The position numbers and the translations under genes are program-made. Of a DNA stretch of 64,000 nucleotides, positions 56,209 through 64,000 are shown piece by piece. Source of the DNA: an uncultured Nitrosomonas sp. Its GTDB lineage: Bacteria; Pseudomonadota; Gammaproteobacteria; Burkholderiales; Nitrosomonadaceae. Below the pieces are notes generated by a model. That model was given only the letters and a program-made list of their open reading frames with translations. It made no database searches and was not told the DNA's origin. Within the stretch, counting starts at the first letter, position 1. Each line of letters opens with the position of its first letter. The stretch covers positions 183,925 through 247,924 of the forward strand of contig CASDLT010000026.1 in assembly GCA_949281375.1 (NCBI GenBank). The letters are read 5' to 3'.

Positions 56209-56487
56209 TCAGGCAGATTTCTTGGGAGGCACATAACCCACCGGCTGCTCAGCTCCTGCACCAAAAAAGTGTGCTTCCAATTGTTCGGCCAGGTACTTGC
56301 GTGATTTTGCATCGGATAGATTCAAACGGTTTTCATTGACGAGCATGGTTTGGTGCTTGAGCCATTGCCCCCAGGCTTCTTTGGATACATTGTCAAAAAT
56401 TCGCTTACCCAATTCACCGGGATAGGTTTGAAAATCAAGCCCTTCAGCTTCTCGTCCAAGTTTGATGCACTTCACCATTCGTGTCAT
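56209..56487 (-). CDS. yggX: Oxidative damage protection protein / Fe(II)-trafficking protein YggX
   Basis: The 92-aa product reads [40 protein letters not shown] and [17 protein letters not shown], the whole YggX family pattern including the key N-terminal cysteine. It protects iron-sulfur proteins from oxidation. ATG 56487 is chosen because GGAG lies 7 bases before it; an ATG two codons upstream is too close to that site. It lies 70 bases from argA on the same strand. Confidence 0.94.
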   Translation of the reverse strand: MTRMVKCIKLGREAEGLDFQTYPGELGKRIFDNVSKEAWGQWLKHQTMLVNENRLNLSDAKSRKYLAEQLEAHFFGAGAEQPVGYVPPKKSA

Positions 56488-56557
56488 TGACATGCTCCAG
56501 ATCTTGTAAAAAAAGACCTGCATTATGAAATGTTCAGCGCGATCAGTAAACTGTTAC

Positions 56558-57910
56558 TCAGCTTTGTGCCATTAAATGTTTGATCAATACTTTCGAACGG
56601 CGCTGGTAGTTGTAAAGGTTTTGTTTGACTTTGGGCAATTCGGATGGAGTAGCTGCTTTGAAACCATGCTCGATGAACCAATGAGTGGCATGAGTGGTAA
56701 GGACGAACAGCTTATGAATGCCCTGGCCGATGGCCTTGTTTTCGATGTGCTTGAGCAGCCGATTGCCGTGACCTTGATCACGATAATTGGAATGAATGGC
56801 CAGACACGCGAGTTCACTCGCCTGTTCTTCCGGAAAAGGATACAGTGCTGCACATCCCAAAATGACCCCGTCGTGCTCGAAAACAGTGAAGCGGTCAATT
56901 TCGACCTCAAGCAATTCACGACCACGCCTTACCAGAATCCCCTCTGCTTCAAGCGGTTCAATAAGTTGCAATATACCGCCGACATCGTCAATCCGGGCAT
57001 TCCGGAGGGTCTGGAGCGGTTCTTGAGAAACCATGCAGCCTATGCCATGATGTGTAAAAAGCTCTTGTAGGATGGCACCATCGTTATGACGGTTGATGAG
57101 ATGAGTGCGGGCCACATGCATTTCACATGCTTTAAGCGCACATTGCAACGCCAATTGAGTGCTGTCCGGCATGGTCGGCGAAGTTTCCGCTGCTGCTTTG
57201 GCGAGTAGCGATCGAGCATCAGCCACAGTGAGTTCTCGCGGCAATTGATTGGACTCTGTGGAATAAAATGCCTGGGTATCGATCGTGTCCATTAGGAAGA
57301 TGAGCTTTTCGGCATGAAGGGCGATCGCGACTTCGGTGGCTACATTTTCCATTGTTAAATTGAAGATTTCACCCGTCGGCGAATAACCCAGTGGTGAAAC
57401 TAATACGACTTCTCCCTGCTCCAGCCGGGAATGAATTGCAGGTGCATTGATTTTACGTACTCGACCGGTATGCATCAGGTCAACCCCTTGGATAATACCG
57501 TAAGGGCAGGCCGTCACGAAATTACCGCTCGCAACTCTAATGGATGCGTTTGCCATCGGAGAGTTAGGCAAACCCATCGACAGTAATGCGGCAATTTCGT
57601 GATGGATGCGTCCGACAGATTCTTTTACACATTGTAATGCGGCCGGATCAGTTACGCGTGTTCCCTTGACAGACAATGTTTCCAGGTGCGATTCATCAAG
57701 CCGCAATTGAATCTGGGGTCTGGCGCCATGTACGAGCGCCAACCGAACGCCGAGACTGGCAAGCAGACTTACATCATGAATAAAGTTGACAAATTTTTCC
57801 TCGGTGACCATTTCACCGCTGAATCCGATAACGAATGTCTTGTTTCTGAACGCATTGACGTAAGGTGCTACCGAACGAAACCAGGAGACAAATTCAATCG
57901 AAGTATTCAT
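56558..57910 (-). CDS. argA: Amino-acid N-acetyltransferase (N-acetylglutamate synthase)
   Basis: ArgA makes N-acetylglutamate, the first step of arginine synthesis. The 450-aa protein has an N-terminal amino-acid-kinase-like regulatory domain (FVIGFSGEMVTEEKFVNFIH, LALVHGARPQIQLRL, GEVVLVSPLGYSPTGEIFNL) and a C-terminal GNAT catalytic domain (ASELACLAIHSNYRDQGHGN, KLFVLTTHATHWFIEHGF). The regulatory domain normally provides arginine feedback. It lies close to rsmE (9 bases). Confidence 0.96.
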   Translation of the reverse strand: MNTSIEFVSWFRSVAPYVNAFRNKTFVIGFSGEMVTEEKFVNFIHDVSLLASLGVRLALVHGARPQIQLRLDESHLETLSVKGTRVTDPAALQCVKESVGRIHHEIAALLSMGLPNSPMANASIRVASGNFVTACPYGIIQGVDLMHTGRVRKINAPAIHSRLEQGEVVLVSPLGYSPTGEIFNLTMENVATEVAIALHAEKLIFLMDTIDTQAFYSTESNQLPRELTVADARSLLAKAAAETSPTMPDSTQLALQCALKACEMHVARTHLINRHNDGAILQELFTHHGIGCMVSQEPLQTLRNARIDDVGGILQLIEPLEAEGILVRRGRELLEVEIDRFTVFEHDGVILGCAALYPFPEEQASELACLAIHSNYRDQGHGNRLLKHIENKAIGQGIHKLFVLTTHATHWFIEHGFKAATPSELPKVKQNLYNYQRRSKVLIKHLMAQS

Positions 57911-57919
57911 GGTTGTCGA

Positions 57920-58690
57920 TTACCGATGATTTTTCATGGGTACAGCATAATCGCCCCAGATTGCCTGCAGGGCTGAAATGGCGGCCAATGCAGCAGTTTC
58001 GGTGCGCATGACGCGTTGTCCCAGTCGAAGAGGTAAAAAACCTGCATGGAAAATAGCAGCTTCCTCATCCTCAGTAAATCCGCCTTCAGGTCCAATCGCA
58101 AGCGCCACGTTTGCATGAGCTGATGGTGAAGCGATATTACTCAAACTTTGCGTGCTGGTCGTAGATAGCACTAAACGTAAATCGTCGGGCGTGTCATTGG
58201 TTTTTTTGTGGCTTAACCATTCTGGCAGGGTCATCAAAGGCCGAATTTCCGGCAGACGGTTTCTACCACATTGTTCGCAAGCGCCAATGACAATTTTATG
58301 CCAGTGCTGCAGCCGTTTGGAGGATCGCTCATCCGACAGATGAACGATGCTGCGAGCAGTCATCACGGGTTGTATACGGGTTACGCCCAATTCCACTGCT
58401 TTTTGGACGATCCAATCCATTTTTTCATTGACGCAGAGCGCCTGAGCAAGTTCGATACGCAATGATGATTCGCATTCTTTGTCGTGATGAGCATCGATGC
58501 ATACGAATGTGCTGGATTTTGTGATGTGATCGATATGTCCGGAAAATTCACCTCCCCTTCCATTGAATAGTATTACCGGATTGCCTTTTTTAAGGCGCAA
58601 CACCCGTGTGGCATGATGCTTATTTTCAAGTGAAAGTTCGATGAGCTGTCCGATACTCATTTCAGTGGGGTGATAAAAGCGAGCGTGCAT
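57920..58690 (-). CDS. rsmE: 16S rRNA m3U1498 methyltransferase RsmE
   Basis: This 256-aa SPOUT methyltransferase has an N-terminal PUA-like domain (MHARFYHPTEMSIGQLIELS, NPVILFNGRGGEFSG) and the trefoil knot signature VALAIGPEGGFTEDEEAAIF with LRLGQRVMRTETAALAAI. ATG 58690 begins the family sequence; the longer frame to 58723 adds unrelated residues. It methylates U1498 of 16S rRNA. Confidence 0.95.
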   Translation of the reverse strand: MHARFYHPTEMSIGQLIELSLENKHHATRVLRLKKGNPVILFNGRGGEFSGHIDHITKSSTFVCIDAHHDKECESSLRIELAQALCVNEKMDWIVQKAVELGVTRIQPVMTARSIVHLSDERSSKRLQHWHKIVIGACEQCGRNRLPEIRPLMTLPEWLSHKKTNDTPDDLRLVLSTTSTQSLSNIASPSAHANVALAIGPEGGFTEDEEAAIFHAGFLPLRLGQRVMRTETAALAAISALQAIWGDYAVPMKNHR

Positions 58691-58966
58691 AGTGATGCCT
58701 GAACGGAGTACGGTAAGTAACAATCTGAAGAAATAGACTCATGATAATATAGCATGATATGGATGCTCGGCATGCTTTAAGAAATTCTGGGAACCGCTCA
58801 ACTCGACCAGACTCAGTGCCAAGCGGCTCGTTAAACAGTCTCATAGTCATTTGTGCAGTTCAGATATTCTTTTGAATGATTCCATTGTTCGTGGAGGTTA
58901 CTCGCAATTTTTTGTCTGGAGCTGATGAGGCAATGATGGGATCTCATCGATTTTTAGGAGAAATAT

Positions 58967-59524
58967 ATGGCAAGTTTGGAAACACCTGTATGTGATTTTG
59001 GTTGGAAAGCGGTTGATTTCGATTTACCCGGTGTGGATGGGAAGCGCTATAACCTGTCCTCGGTAAATGGGGAGAATGGACTGCTAGTCATGTTCATTTG
59101 CAATCACTGCCCGTATGTCAAGGCAGTACAGGATCGCATCATTCGCGATGTGAATGAGCTGAAATCTTATGGCATCAATGCCATCGCCATCATGTCCAAT
59201 GATCCGGCAGATTACCCGGAAGATTCCTTCGAAAACATGGCGATTGTAGCCAAACAGCTCAATTATCCTTTTCCCTATGTGTGGGACGAAAGCCAGGAAA
59301 TAGCCAAGCAATATGGAGCAGTCTGCACTCCCGATTTTTTTGGTTTCAATCACGAATTAAGATTACAGTACCGTGGACGCCTCGATGCATCGCGCAAGGA
59401 AGCAGCGCCCGCGGATGTACGCCGGGATTTATTCGAAGCCATGGCGCAGGTGGCTAAAACAGGTCGCGGCCCTGAGGATCAGATTCCCAGCATTGGCTGT
59501 TCGATCAAATGGCGGACTGAATAA
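58967..59524 (+). CDS. Thioredoxin-family peroxiredoxin-like protein
   Basis: The 185-aa cytosolic protein has an AhpC/TlpA-like fold (FDLPGVDGKRYNLSSVNGEN, GLLVMFICNHCPYVKAVQDR, IAIMSNDPADYPEDSFENMA, CTPDFFGFNHELRLQYRGRL). The CNHCPYV motif with an adjacent cis-proline CTPDFF loop defines the PRX-like1 group, found across bacteria. The partner is unknown; a thiol-redox or peroxidase role is plausible. It has no signal peptide. The next gene starts directly at its stop codon. Confidence 0.87.
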   Translation: MASLETPVCDFGWKAVDFDLPGVDGKRYNLSSVNGENGLLVMFICNHCPYVKAVQDRIIRDVNELKSYGINAIAIMSNDPADYPEDSFENMAIVAKQLNYPFPYVWDESQEIAKQYGAVCTPDFFGFNHELRLQYRGRLDASRKEAAPADVRRDLFEAMAQVAKTGRGPEDQIPSIGCSIKWRTE

Positions 59525-60307
59525 GTGCTCGAAGAAATTATTGAAGTCGTGACTGACGTTGCGCAGAAAGTCATCATGCCACGTTATCTGCAAGTGGGCC
59601 GGGAGATGAAATCCGATGGCAGTTTTTTCACCGAAGCGGATATTGCTGCTCAAACTGCATTGCTGGAGGCGTTGCAAAAAATTCGCCCGGCTCCAGCCAT
59701 GGGCGAAGAAATGTCCGAATCGGAGCAGATTGAGCAATGGGAAAAAGGCAAGGAAGGATTATGGAGCGTCGATCCAATCGATGGGACGTCAAATTTCTTT
59801 AATGGTTTGCCTTATTTCGCGATTTCAGTTGCTTTCATGGAACAAGGCCGAGGCGTGGTGGGGGTAATTTATAACCCTGTTACGAAGGAAATGTTTTATG
59901 CGACCAAAGGGGGCGGAGCTTTCCTGAATGGCACGCCATTGCCGATCAAAAAGTATGTTCCGGTGCTGAAGAGCGCCACAGCCAATGTCGACTTGAAGCG
60001 ACTGGATCGTGCGTTGGCGGCAAAAGTTGCAGCTTATCCGCCCTATGCTTCGCAGCGGAATTATGGGGCCTGTGCGCTCGAGTGGTGCTATACCGCCGCG
60101 GGGTATTTTGATTTGTATTTGCATGGCGGCCAGAAACCCTGGGATTATGCCGCAGGTTCGCTTATTCTCGAAGAAGCGGGAGGGAATATGTGCGGTTTCA
60201 AACATGATGATTACTGGGAAGGTTCTCCTTGGCGGCGTTCGGTAATTGCGGCGCTGAATCCCCAATTATTCGTCGAATGGCGCGATTGGGTGCGAAAAAA
60301 CCAGTAA
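59525..60307 (+). CDS. Inositol monophosphatase family phosphatase
   Basis: The 260-aa Mg-dependent phosphatase has the metal motifs FFTEADIAAQ, MGEEMSES, WSVDPIDGTSNFFNGLPYFA and PWDYAAGSLILEEAGGNMCG. The family covers inositol-phosphatase, histidinol-phosphatase and bisphosphate nucleotidase activities; the exact substrate cannot be fixed from the motifs. The GTG start at 59525 lies immediately after the TAA of the thioredoxin-like gene, so the two are translationally coupled. Confidence 0.9.
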   Translation: MLEEIIEVVTDVAQKVIMPRYLQVGREMKSDGSFFTEADIAAQTALLEALQKIRPAPAMGEEMSESEQIEQWEKGKEGLWSVDPIDGTSNFFNGLPYFAISVAFMEQGRGVVGVIYNPVTKEMFYATKGGGAFLNGTPLPIKKYVPVLKSATANVDLKRLDRALAAKVAAYPPYASQRNYGACALEWCYTAAGYFDLYLHGGQKPWDYAAGSLILEEAGGNMCGFKHDDYWEGSPWRRSVIAALNPQLFVEWRDWVRKNQ

Positions 60308-60369
60308 ATGACATTGATCCTAGCAGTGATGTAGTTGATGTGTACTTCAGATCAAAATAGGTCTCTCAA

Positions 60370-61815
60370 TTGAAAATCATCATTCTTGGCGCAGGACAGG
60401 TAGGTTCATCAGTGGCGGAGAGCCTGGTCAGTGAGGCCAATGATATCACTATGGTCGATACTGATCCGAAACGGCTGGCGTTACTACAGGATCGTTTCGA
60501 TTTGCGAACCGTGATGGGCAATGCAGCGCATCCGTCGGTACTGGTCAACGCGGGAGCGCATGACGCGGATATGATTCTGGCGGTTACCGAATCCGACGAG
60601 ACTAATTTGGTCGCTTGTAAGCTTGCAGCTACGCTCTTCAATACGCCAACAAAAATTGCGCGGATACGATCAACGGAATATTTGAAACATCCGGAAATAT
60701 TTTCAGATGAAAATTTTTGTGTTGATTTTGCGATCAGTCCCGAACAGATTCTGACGGAATATATTGAAAAATTGATCGAATTTCCGGAAGCATTGCAAGT
60801 TCTGGATTTTGCCTCCGGCAAGGTAAGCCTGGTGGCTGTGCGGGCATTAAAAGATGGAGCTCTGGTAGGCCAGCAACTGCAGAAATTGCGCAAGCATGTG
60901 CCAAACGTTGACACGCGCGTTGCTGCCATCTTTCGCAAAGACCGCCCCATCATTCCCGAAGGCGATACGATCATCGAAGCTGAAGATGAAGTCTTTTTCA
61001 TTGCCGCTACGGAAGATATCCGTACGGTCATGCGTGAGTTACGCGGCATGGATAAACCAGTCAAGCATGTCATGATCGCCGGTGGCGGAAAGATTGGCAA
61101 GCGCCTTGCCCAGACGCTGGAAAAAGACTATCAGGTGAGGATTATTGAACACAATTATCAGACCTGCGAGCGATTGGCGGCAGAATTGAATGATGCCTTA
61201 GTACTGAATGGTGATGCCACCGATGAGACGTTGCTCGAGAGCGAAAACATTGCTGACATGGATATGTTTTGCGCACTGACCAACGACGATGAGAACAATG
61301 TCATGTCAGCGCTGTTGGCAAAGCGAATGGGTGCTCATAAGGTCATCTCATTGATTAATCGCCGCGCGTATGTCGATTTGGTGCAAAGTGGCGTGATCGA
61401 TATTGCTATTTCACCGGCCCAGGTAACGATTGGTTCTTTGTTGGCATACGTCAGGCATGGTGATGTTGCGGCTGTCCATAGTTTGCGGCGCGGGGCGGCG
61501 GAAGCGCTGGAATTGATTGCGCATGGCGATACCCGTTCATCCAATGTGGTAGGACGAAAGATCGAGGAGATCAATCTTCCTAAGGGAGCAACGATCGGAG
61601 CTATTGTCAGAGGTCTTCCAAAATCAAAAGGAATCATGGGTGAAGATTTGATAATAGAACACGGAAAATCACCATCCAATGATCGTACACGCGTAATCAT
61701 AGCCCATCATGATATCGTCATCGAGCAGGAGGATCATGTCATTTTATTCGTCATCAATAGAAAAATGATCCGGGAAGTGGAAAAGTTGTTTCAGGTCAAT
61801 GTTGGGTTTTTGTAG
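60370..61815 (+). CDS. trkA: Trk potassium uptake NAD-binding protein TrkA
   Basis: The 481-aa cytosolic regulator of Trk channels has two RCK units, each starting with a Rossmann glycine motif (MKIIILGAGQVGSSVAESL and VKHVMIAGGGKIGKRLAQTL) and each followed by a TrkA-C domain. It gates TrkH in response to nucleotides. The start is TTG at 60370. The protein is slightly longer than the 458 aa of E. coli TrkA, mostly near the C-terminus. trkH follows after 12 bases. Confidence 0.95.
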   Translation: MKIIILGAGQVGSSVAESLVSEANDITMVDTDPKRLALLQDRFDLRTVMGNAAHPSVLVNAGAHDADMILAVTESDETNLVACKLAATLFNTPTKIARIRSTEYLKHPEIFSDENFCVDFAISPEQILTEYIEKLIEFPEALQVLDFASGKVSLVAVRALKDGALVGQQLQKLRKHVPNVDTRVAAIFRKDRPIIPEGDTIIEAEDEVFFIAATEDIRTVMRELRGMDKPVKHVMIAGGGKIGKRLAQTLEKDYQVRIIEHNYQTCERLAAELNDALVLNGDATDETLLESENIADMDMFCALTNDDENNVMSALLAKRMGAHKVISLINRRAYVDLVQSGVIDIAISPAQVTIGSLLAYVRHGDVAAVHSLRRGAAEALELIAHGDTRSSNVVGRKIEEINLPKGATIGAIVRGLPKSKGIMGEDLIIEHGKSPSNDRTRVIIAHHDIVIEQEDHVILFVINRKMIREVEKLFQVNVGFL

Positions 61816-61827
61816 CAATGGGCAAGC

Positions 61828-63285
61828 ATGAGTAGGCTGTTTGCGGTTCTCAACGTACTGGGCAGGATGATACTGATTTTTGGCCTTACTATGATTATTC
61901 CACTGGGCCTTGCCGAGTGGAATGATGATGGAGCAAGGGAGGTATTCGAAAAATCTATCATGATTACGATCTGCTCTGGATTTCTCATGTGGCTGATGAC
62001 ATTGCACTTTAAGCGAGAACTACAAACGAAAGATGGTTTCCTGCTGGTCGTGATGGTTTGGTCTGTATTGCCTATTTTTGCTATGCTGCCATTTTTGTTT
62101 TACTTGCCGCAGCTGAACATCAGCATGGCTTATTTCGAGGCCATGTCAGGTTTGACCGCAACTGGTGCTACGGTGTTGTCTGGACTCGATGCATTGCCAC
62201 CTTCCATCAATTTGTGGCGTGGTGAAATTATCTGGTTGGGAGGTATGGGATTAATTGTTCTGGCAGTCGCGATTTTGCCGCTATTGGGCGTAGGTGGTCG
62301 TCAATTATTGAATGCAGAAATTCCCGGCCCGATGAAGGAAACCAAGCTGACTCCTCGGATTGCCGAGACCGCTAAGGGGTTGTGGTCCATTTACACCAGT
62401 TTGACATTGTTGTGCGCGATTGCTTACAAATGGGCCGGTATGGACTGGTTCGACGCAATAATGCATGCATTTACGACGTTGGGGTTAGGAGGATTTTCAT
62501 CCCACGACGCAAGTTATGGATATTGGGATTCACCATTGATTGAGTCGGTTGCGATTGTTTTTATGTTAGTTGCTGGGATTAACTTTGCCACCCATTTTTT
62601 AGCCTGGCGCGCAAAAAATCTCAGTTTTTATCGTTATGATTCTGAGGTCGGTTGGTACCTCGTTATTTTATTGATCAGTTGCGCAGGCTTGGCATTCTAT
62701 TTGTGGTTCGTTGACGTATATACCGATCCATCAACAGCTCTGCGTTACGCGGTATTTAATATCGTTTCTGTGGCGACAACCACCGGATATAGTAATACAG
62801 ATTACAATATGTGGCCGGTCTTTGTGCCATTGTGGATGTTATTTTTGTCGGGATTTTGTACCTCTTCGGGTTCCACTGGAGGCGGTATTAAAATGATTCG
62901 GGCACGCATCTTATATCAGCAGGTGTATCGGGAGATGATAATCATGATGCATCCCAGCGCAATCATTCCTGCCAAAGTGGGCAGAAGTGTCGTTGCCAAT
63001 AGAGTTATTCTTGCAGTTCTTGTATTTCTGTTTGTGTATGCTGTAAGTATCGTATTGATTGCGCTTGCGCTTACCGTGAGCGGATTGAATGTGATTACAG
63101 CTTTTTCTGCCGCAGTCGCATGTATTAATAATTTAGGCCCGGGCCTTGGTGAGGTTGGGCCATCCAATACCTATGCCCTGTTAAATGATTTTCAAACATG
63201 GATATGCAGCTTTGCGATGCTTTTAGGGCGATTAGAATTTTTCACTGTCTTGGTGATATTTACCCCTGCTTTTTGGAGAAAGTGA
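61828..63285 (+). CDS. trkH: Trk potassium uptake channel TrkH
   Basis: The 485-aa integral membrane potassium channel/transporter contains four pore repeats: MSGLTATGATVLSG, FTTLGLGGFSSHD, ATTTGYSNTDYNMWP and INNLGPGLGEVGPS. These are the selectivity-filter loops of the KtrB/TrkH fold. The membrane helices are evenly spread. It forms one unit with trkA and ends at a hairpin (63287-63315). Confidence 0.95.
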   Translation: MSRLFAVLNVLGRMILIFGLTMIIPLGLAEWNDDGAREVFEKSIMITICSGFLMWLMTLHFKRELQTKDGFLLVVMVWSVLPIFAMLPFLFYLPQLNISMAYFEAMSGLTATGATVLSGLDALPPSINLWRGEIIWLGGMGLIVLAVAILPLLGVGGRQLLNAEIPGPMKETKLTPRIAETAKGLWSIYTSLTLLCAIAYKWAGMDWFDAIMHAFTTLGLGGFSSHDASYGYWDSPLIESVAIVFMLVAGINFATHFLAWRAKNLSFYRYDSEVGWYLVILLISCAGLAFYLWFVDVYTDPSTALRYAVFNIVSVATTTGYSNTDYNMWPVFVPLWMLFLSGFCTSSGSTGGGIKMIRARILYQQVYREMIIMMHPSAIIPAKVGRSVVANRVILAVLVFLFVYAVSIVLIALALTVSGLNVITAFSAAVACINNLGPGLGEVGPSNTYALLNDFQTWICSFAMLLGRLEFFTVLVIFTPAFWRK

Positions 63286-63286
63286 A

Positions 63287-63315
63287 TTAATCAATTCACT
63301 GATTCAATTGATTAA
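63287..63315 (+). terminator. Hairpin after trkH
   Basis: A perfect 10-bp stem TTAATCAATT / AATTGATTAA with a 9-base loop begins right after the trkH stop and is followed by GGCTTTTAAATAATT. It is AT-rich, so a moderate terminator. Confidence 0.55.
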
Positions 63316-63381
63316 GGCTTTTAAATAATTATTGGCGATCCGTGCGTCAGAACATGATCTATAAATTATCGGAGAATTGCT

Positions 63382-63768
63382 GTGAGCGATGCTAATAGGT
63401 TTCAAAATGTTAAGGTTATGATAATCGATGACAGTAATACCATTCGGAAGAGCGCGGAGATGTTTTTGAGGTCTTCGGGTTATGAAGTAATTCTGGCTGA
63501 AGATGGGTTCGAAGCGATTTCTAAAATCGTCGATAATCAACCAGACATTATTTTTATGGATATTGTTATGCCACGGTTAGATGGTTACCAAGCATGCATG
63601 CTGATCAAAAGAAATCCTGCTTATCAATCCACTCCAGTAATTATGCTGTCCAGTAAAGACGGCATTTTTGATAAAGCAAAAGGGAGGATAGCCGGGTCGA
63701 ATGATTATCTGACAAAACCATTTACCGCAGAAGGTTTATTGAGCATAATACGAAAATATGTAATATGA
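63382..63768 (+). CDS. pilG: PilG-type single-domain response regulator
   Basis: The 128-aa receiver protein shows KVMIIDDSNTIRKSAEMFLR, the phospho-acceptor segment QPDIIFMDIVMPRLDGYQAC, PVIMLSSKDGIFDKAKGRIA and DYLTKPFTAEGL. The DSNTIRKSAE start and GIFDKAKGR stretch are characteristic of PilG, the response regulator of the Pil-Chp twitching-motility chemosensory system, rather than PilH or CheY. The start is GTG with GGAGA 8 bases upstream. The rest of the cluster would lie past the window end. Confidence 0.85.
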   Translation: MSDANRFQNVKVMIIDDSNTIRKSAEMFLRSSGYEVILAEDGFEAISKIVDNQPDIIFMDIVMPRLDGYQACMLIKRNPAYQSTPVIMLSSKDGIFDKAKGRIAGSNDYLTKPFTAEGLLSIIRKYVI

Positions 63769-63920
63769 GAAATTTACATTGCATTATTAAAAAAGGGATG
63801 CCTCAATAAAGTTTTTCGCTTGTAAAAGTTTTTTGATGTGCCTCTCGTTTCAACTCTGTCTTATTGCTTGAAGAATCAGAGAAAATATGGAGGAGTTGGG
63901 GTTATTAGACCTTGCTGATT

Positions 63921-64000
63921 GGAGGGTATTTTATGACAAATGACTTGACTTTAAACCCCAAGGTCGACTAGCCTGCGAAGTGTAGCTGAATTAGGGGAGA
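63921..64000 (+). other. Strong ribosome site and start codon at window end; frame stops after 12 codons
   Basis: GGAGGG at 63921 is followed 6 bases later by ATG (63933). The frame ends at TAG (63969-63971) after MTNDLTLNPKVD. The +1 frame then reads on to the window edge (TSLRSVAELGE). It could be a short leader peptide, a frameshifted first gene of the pil cluster, or chance. Confidence 0.3.

Overview
The window looks like a chromosomal segment of a betaproteobacterium close to Nitrosomonas (ammonia oxidisers). This is inferred from recognisable proteins and gene order: mnmE-yidC-yidD-rnpA-rpmH, topB-smg-dprA-LysM // def-fmt-rsmB-DUF4390-ntrY-ntrX, and a Calvin-cycle style tkt-gap-pgk-pyk-fba block. 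No amo, hao, rRNA, intact tRNA, phage, IS transposase or CRISPR array is visible, so the genus is a working guess.

Layout. 1-3.2 kb: 5' end of mnmE, then the membrane-insertion and RNase P block yidC, yidD, rnpA, rpmH, all on the minus strand. dnaA does not follow rpmH; a small DUF5658-like membrane gene sits there instead. 4.1-8.7 kb: a complete type I secretion operon (ABC exporter, HlyD adaptor, TolC-like channel). 8.8-26.1 kb: a surface-polysaccharide locus with an NAD-dependent epimerase, GT2 rhamnosyltransferase-like enzymes, very large multi-domain glycosyltransferases (638, 1019 and about 1550 aa), a bipartite GNAT protein and an O-antigen ABC exporter (Wzm/Wzt). This locus contains a decayed copy of a PIG-L deacetylase 5' end and two copies of a 130-bp element with inverted ends. 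26.4-28.9 kb: an 835-aa, cysteine-free, RTX-bearing S-layer-like protein with no Sec signal, the natural candidate substrate of the type I exporter. Together 4-29 kb resembles the Caulobacter rsaA arrangement (S-layer gene, its exporter and O-polysaccharide genes).

29.3-34.8 kb: a small DUF1640-like gene, then pyrF, lapA, ihfB, rpsA, cmk, aroA (minus strand, transcribed from aroA towards pyrF). 35-40.8 kb: a small membrane gene, topB, smg, dprA and a LysM protein. 40.9-47.9 kb: plus-strand def, fmt, rsmB, a DUF4390 gene, ntrY and ntrX; the NtrX central AAA+ domain has lost its catalytic motifs. 48-55.1 kb: carbon metabolism (tkt, gap, pgk, pyk, fba), fitting an autotroph that runs the Calvin cycle and lower glycolysis/gluconeogenesis. 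55.6-60.3 kb: rnk, yggX, argA, rsmE, a thioredoxin-like protein and an inositol-monophosphatase family protein. 60.4-63.3 kb: trkA-trkH potassium uptake. 63.4-63.8 kb: a PilG-type response regulator, probably the start of a twitching-motility cluster that continues outside the window.

Most interesting points: the putative S-layer/type I secretion/O-glycan locus, the degenerate NtrX, an RnpA frame that seems to need an ATT start, the PIG-L relic upstream of a glycosyltransferase, the MITE-like repeats, and a YidC with an 88-residue charged tail.
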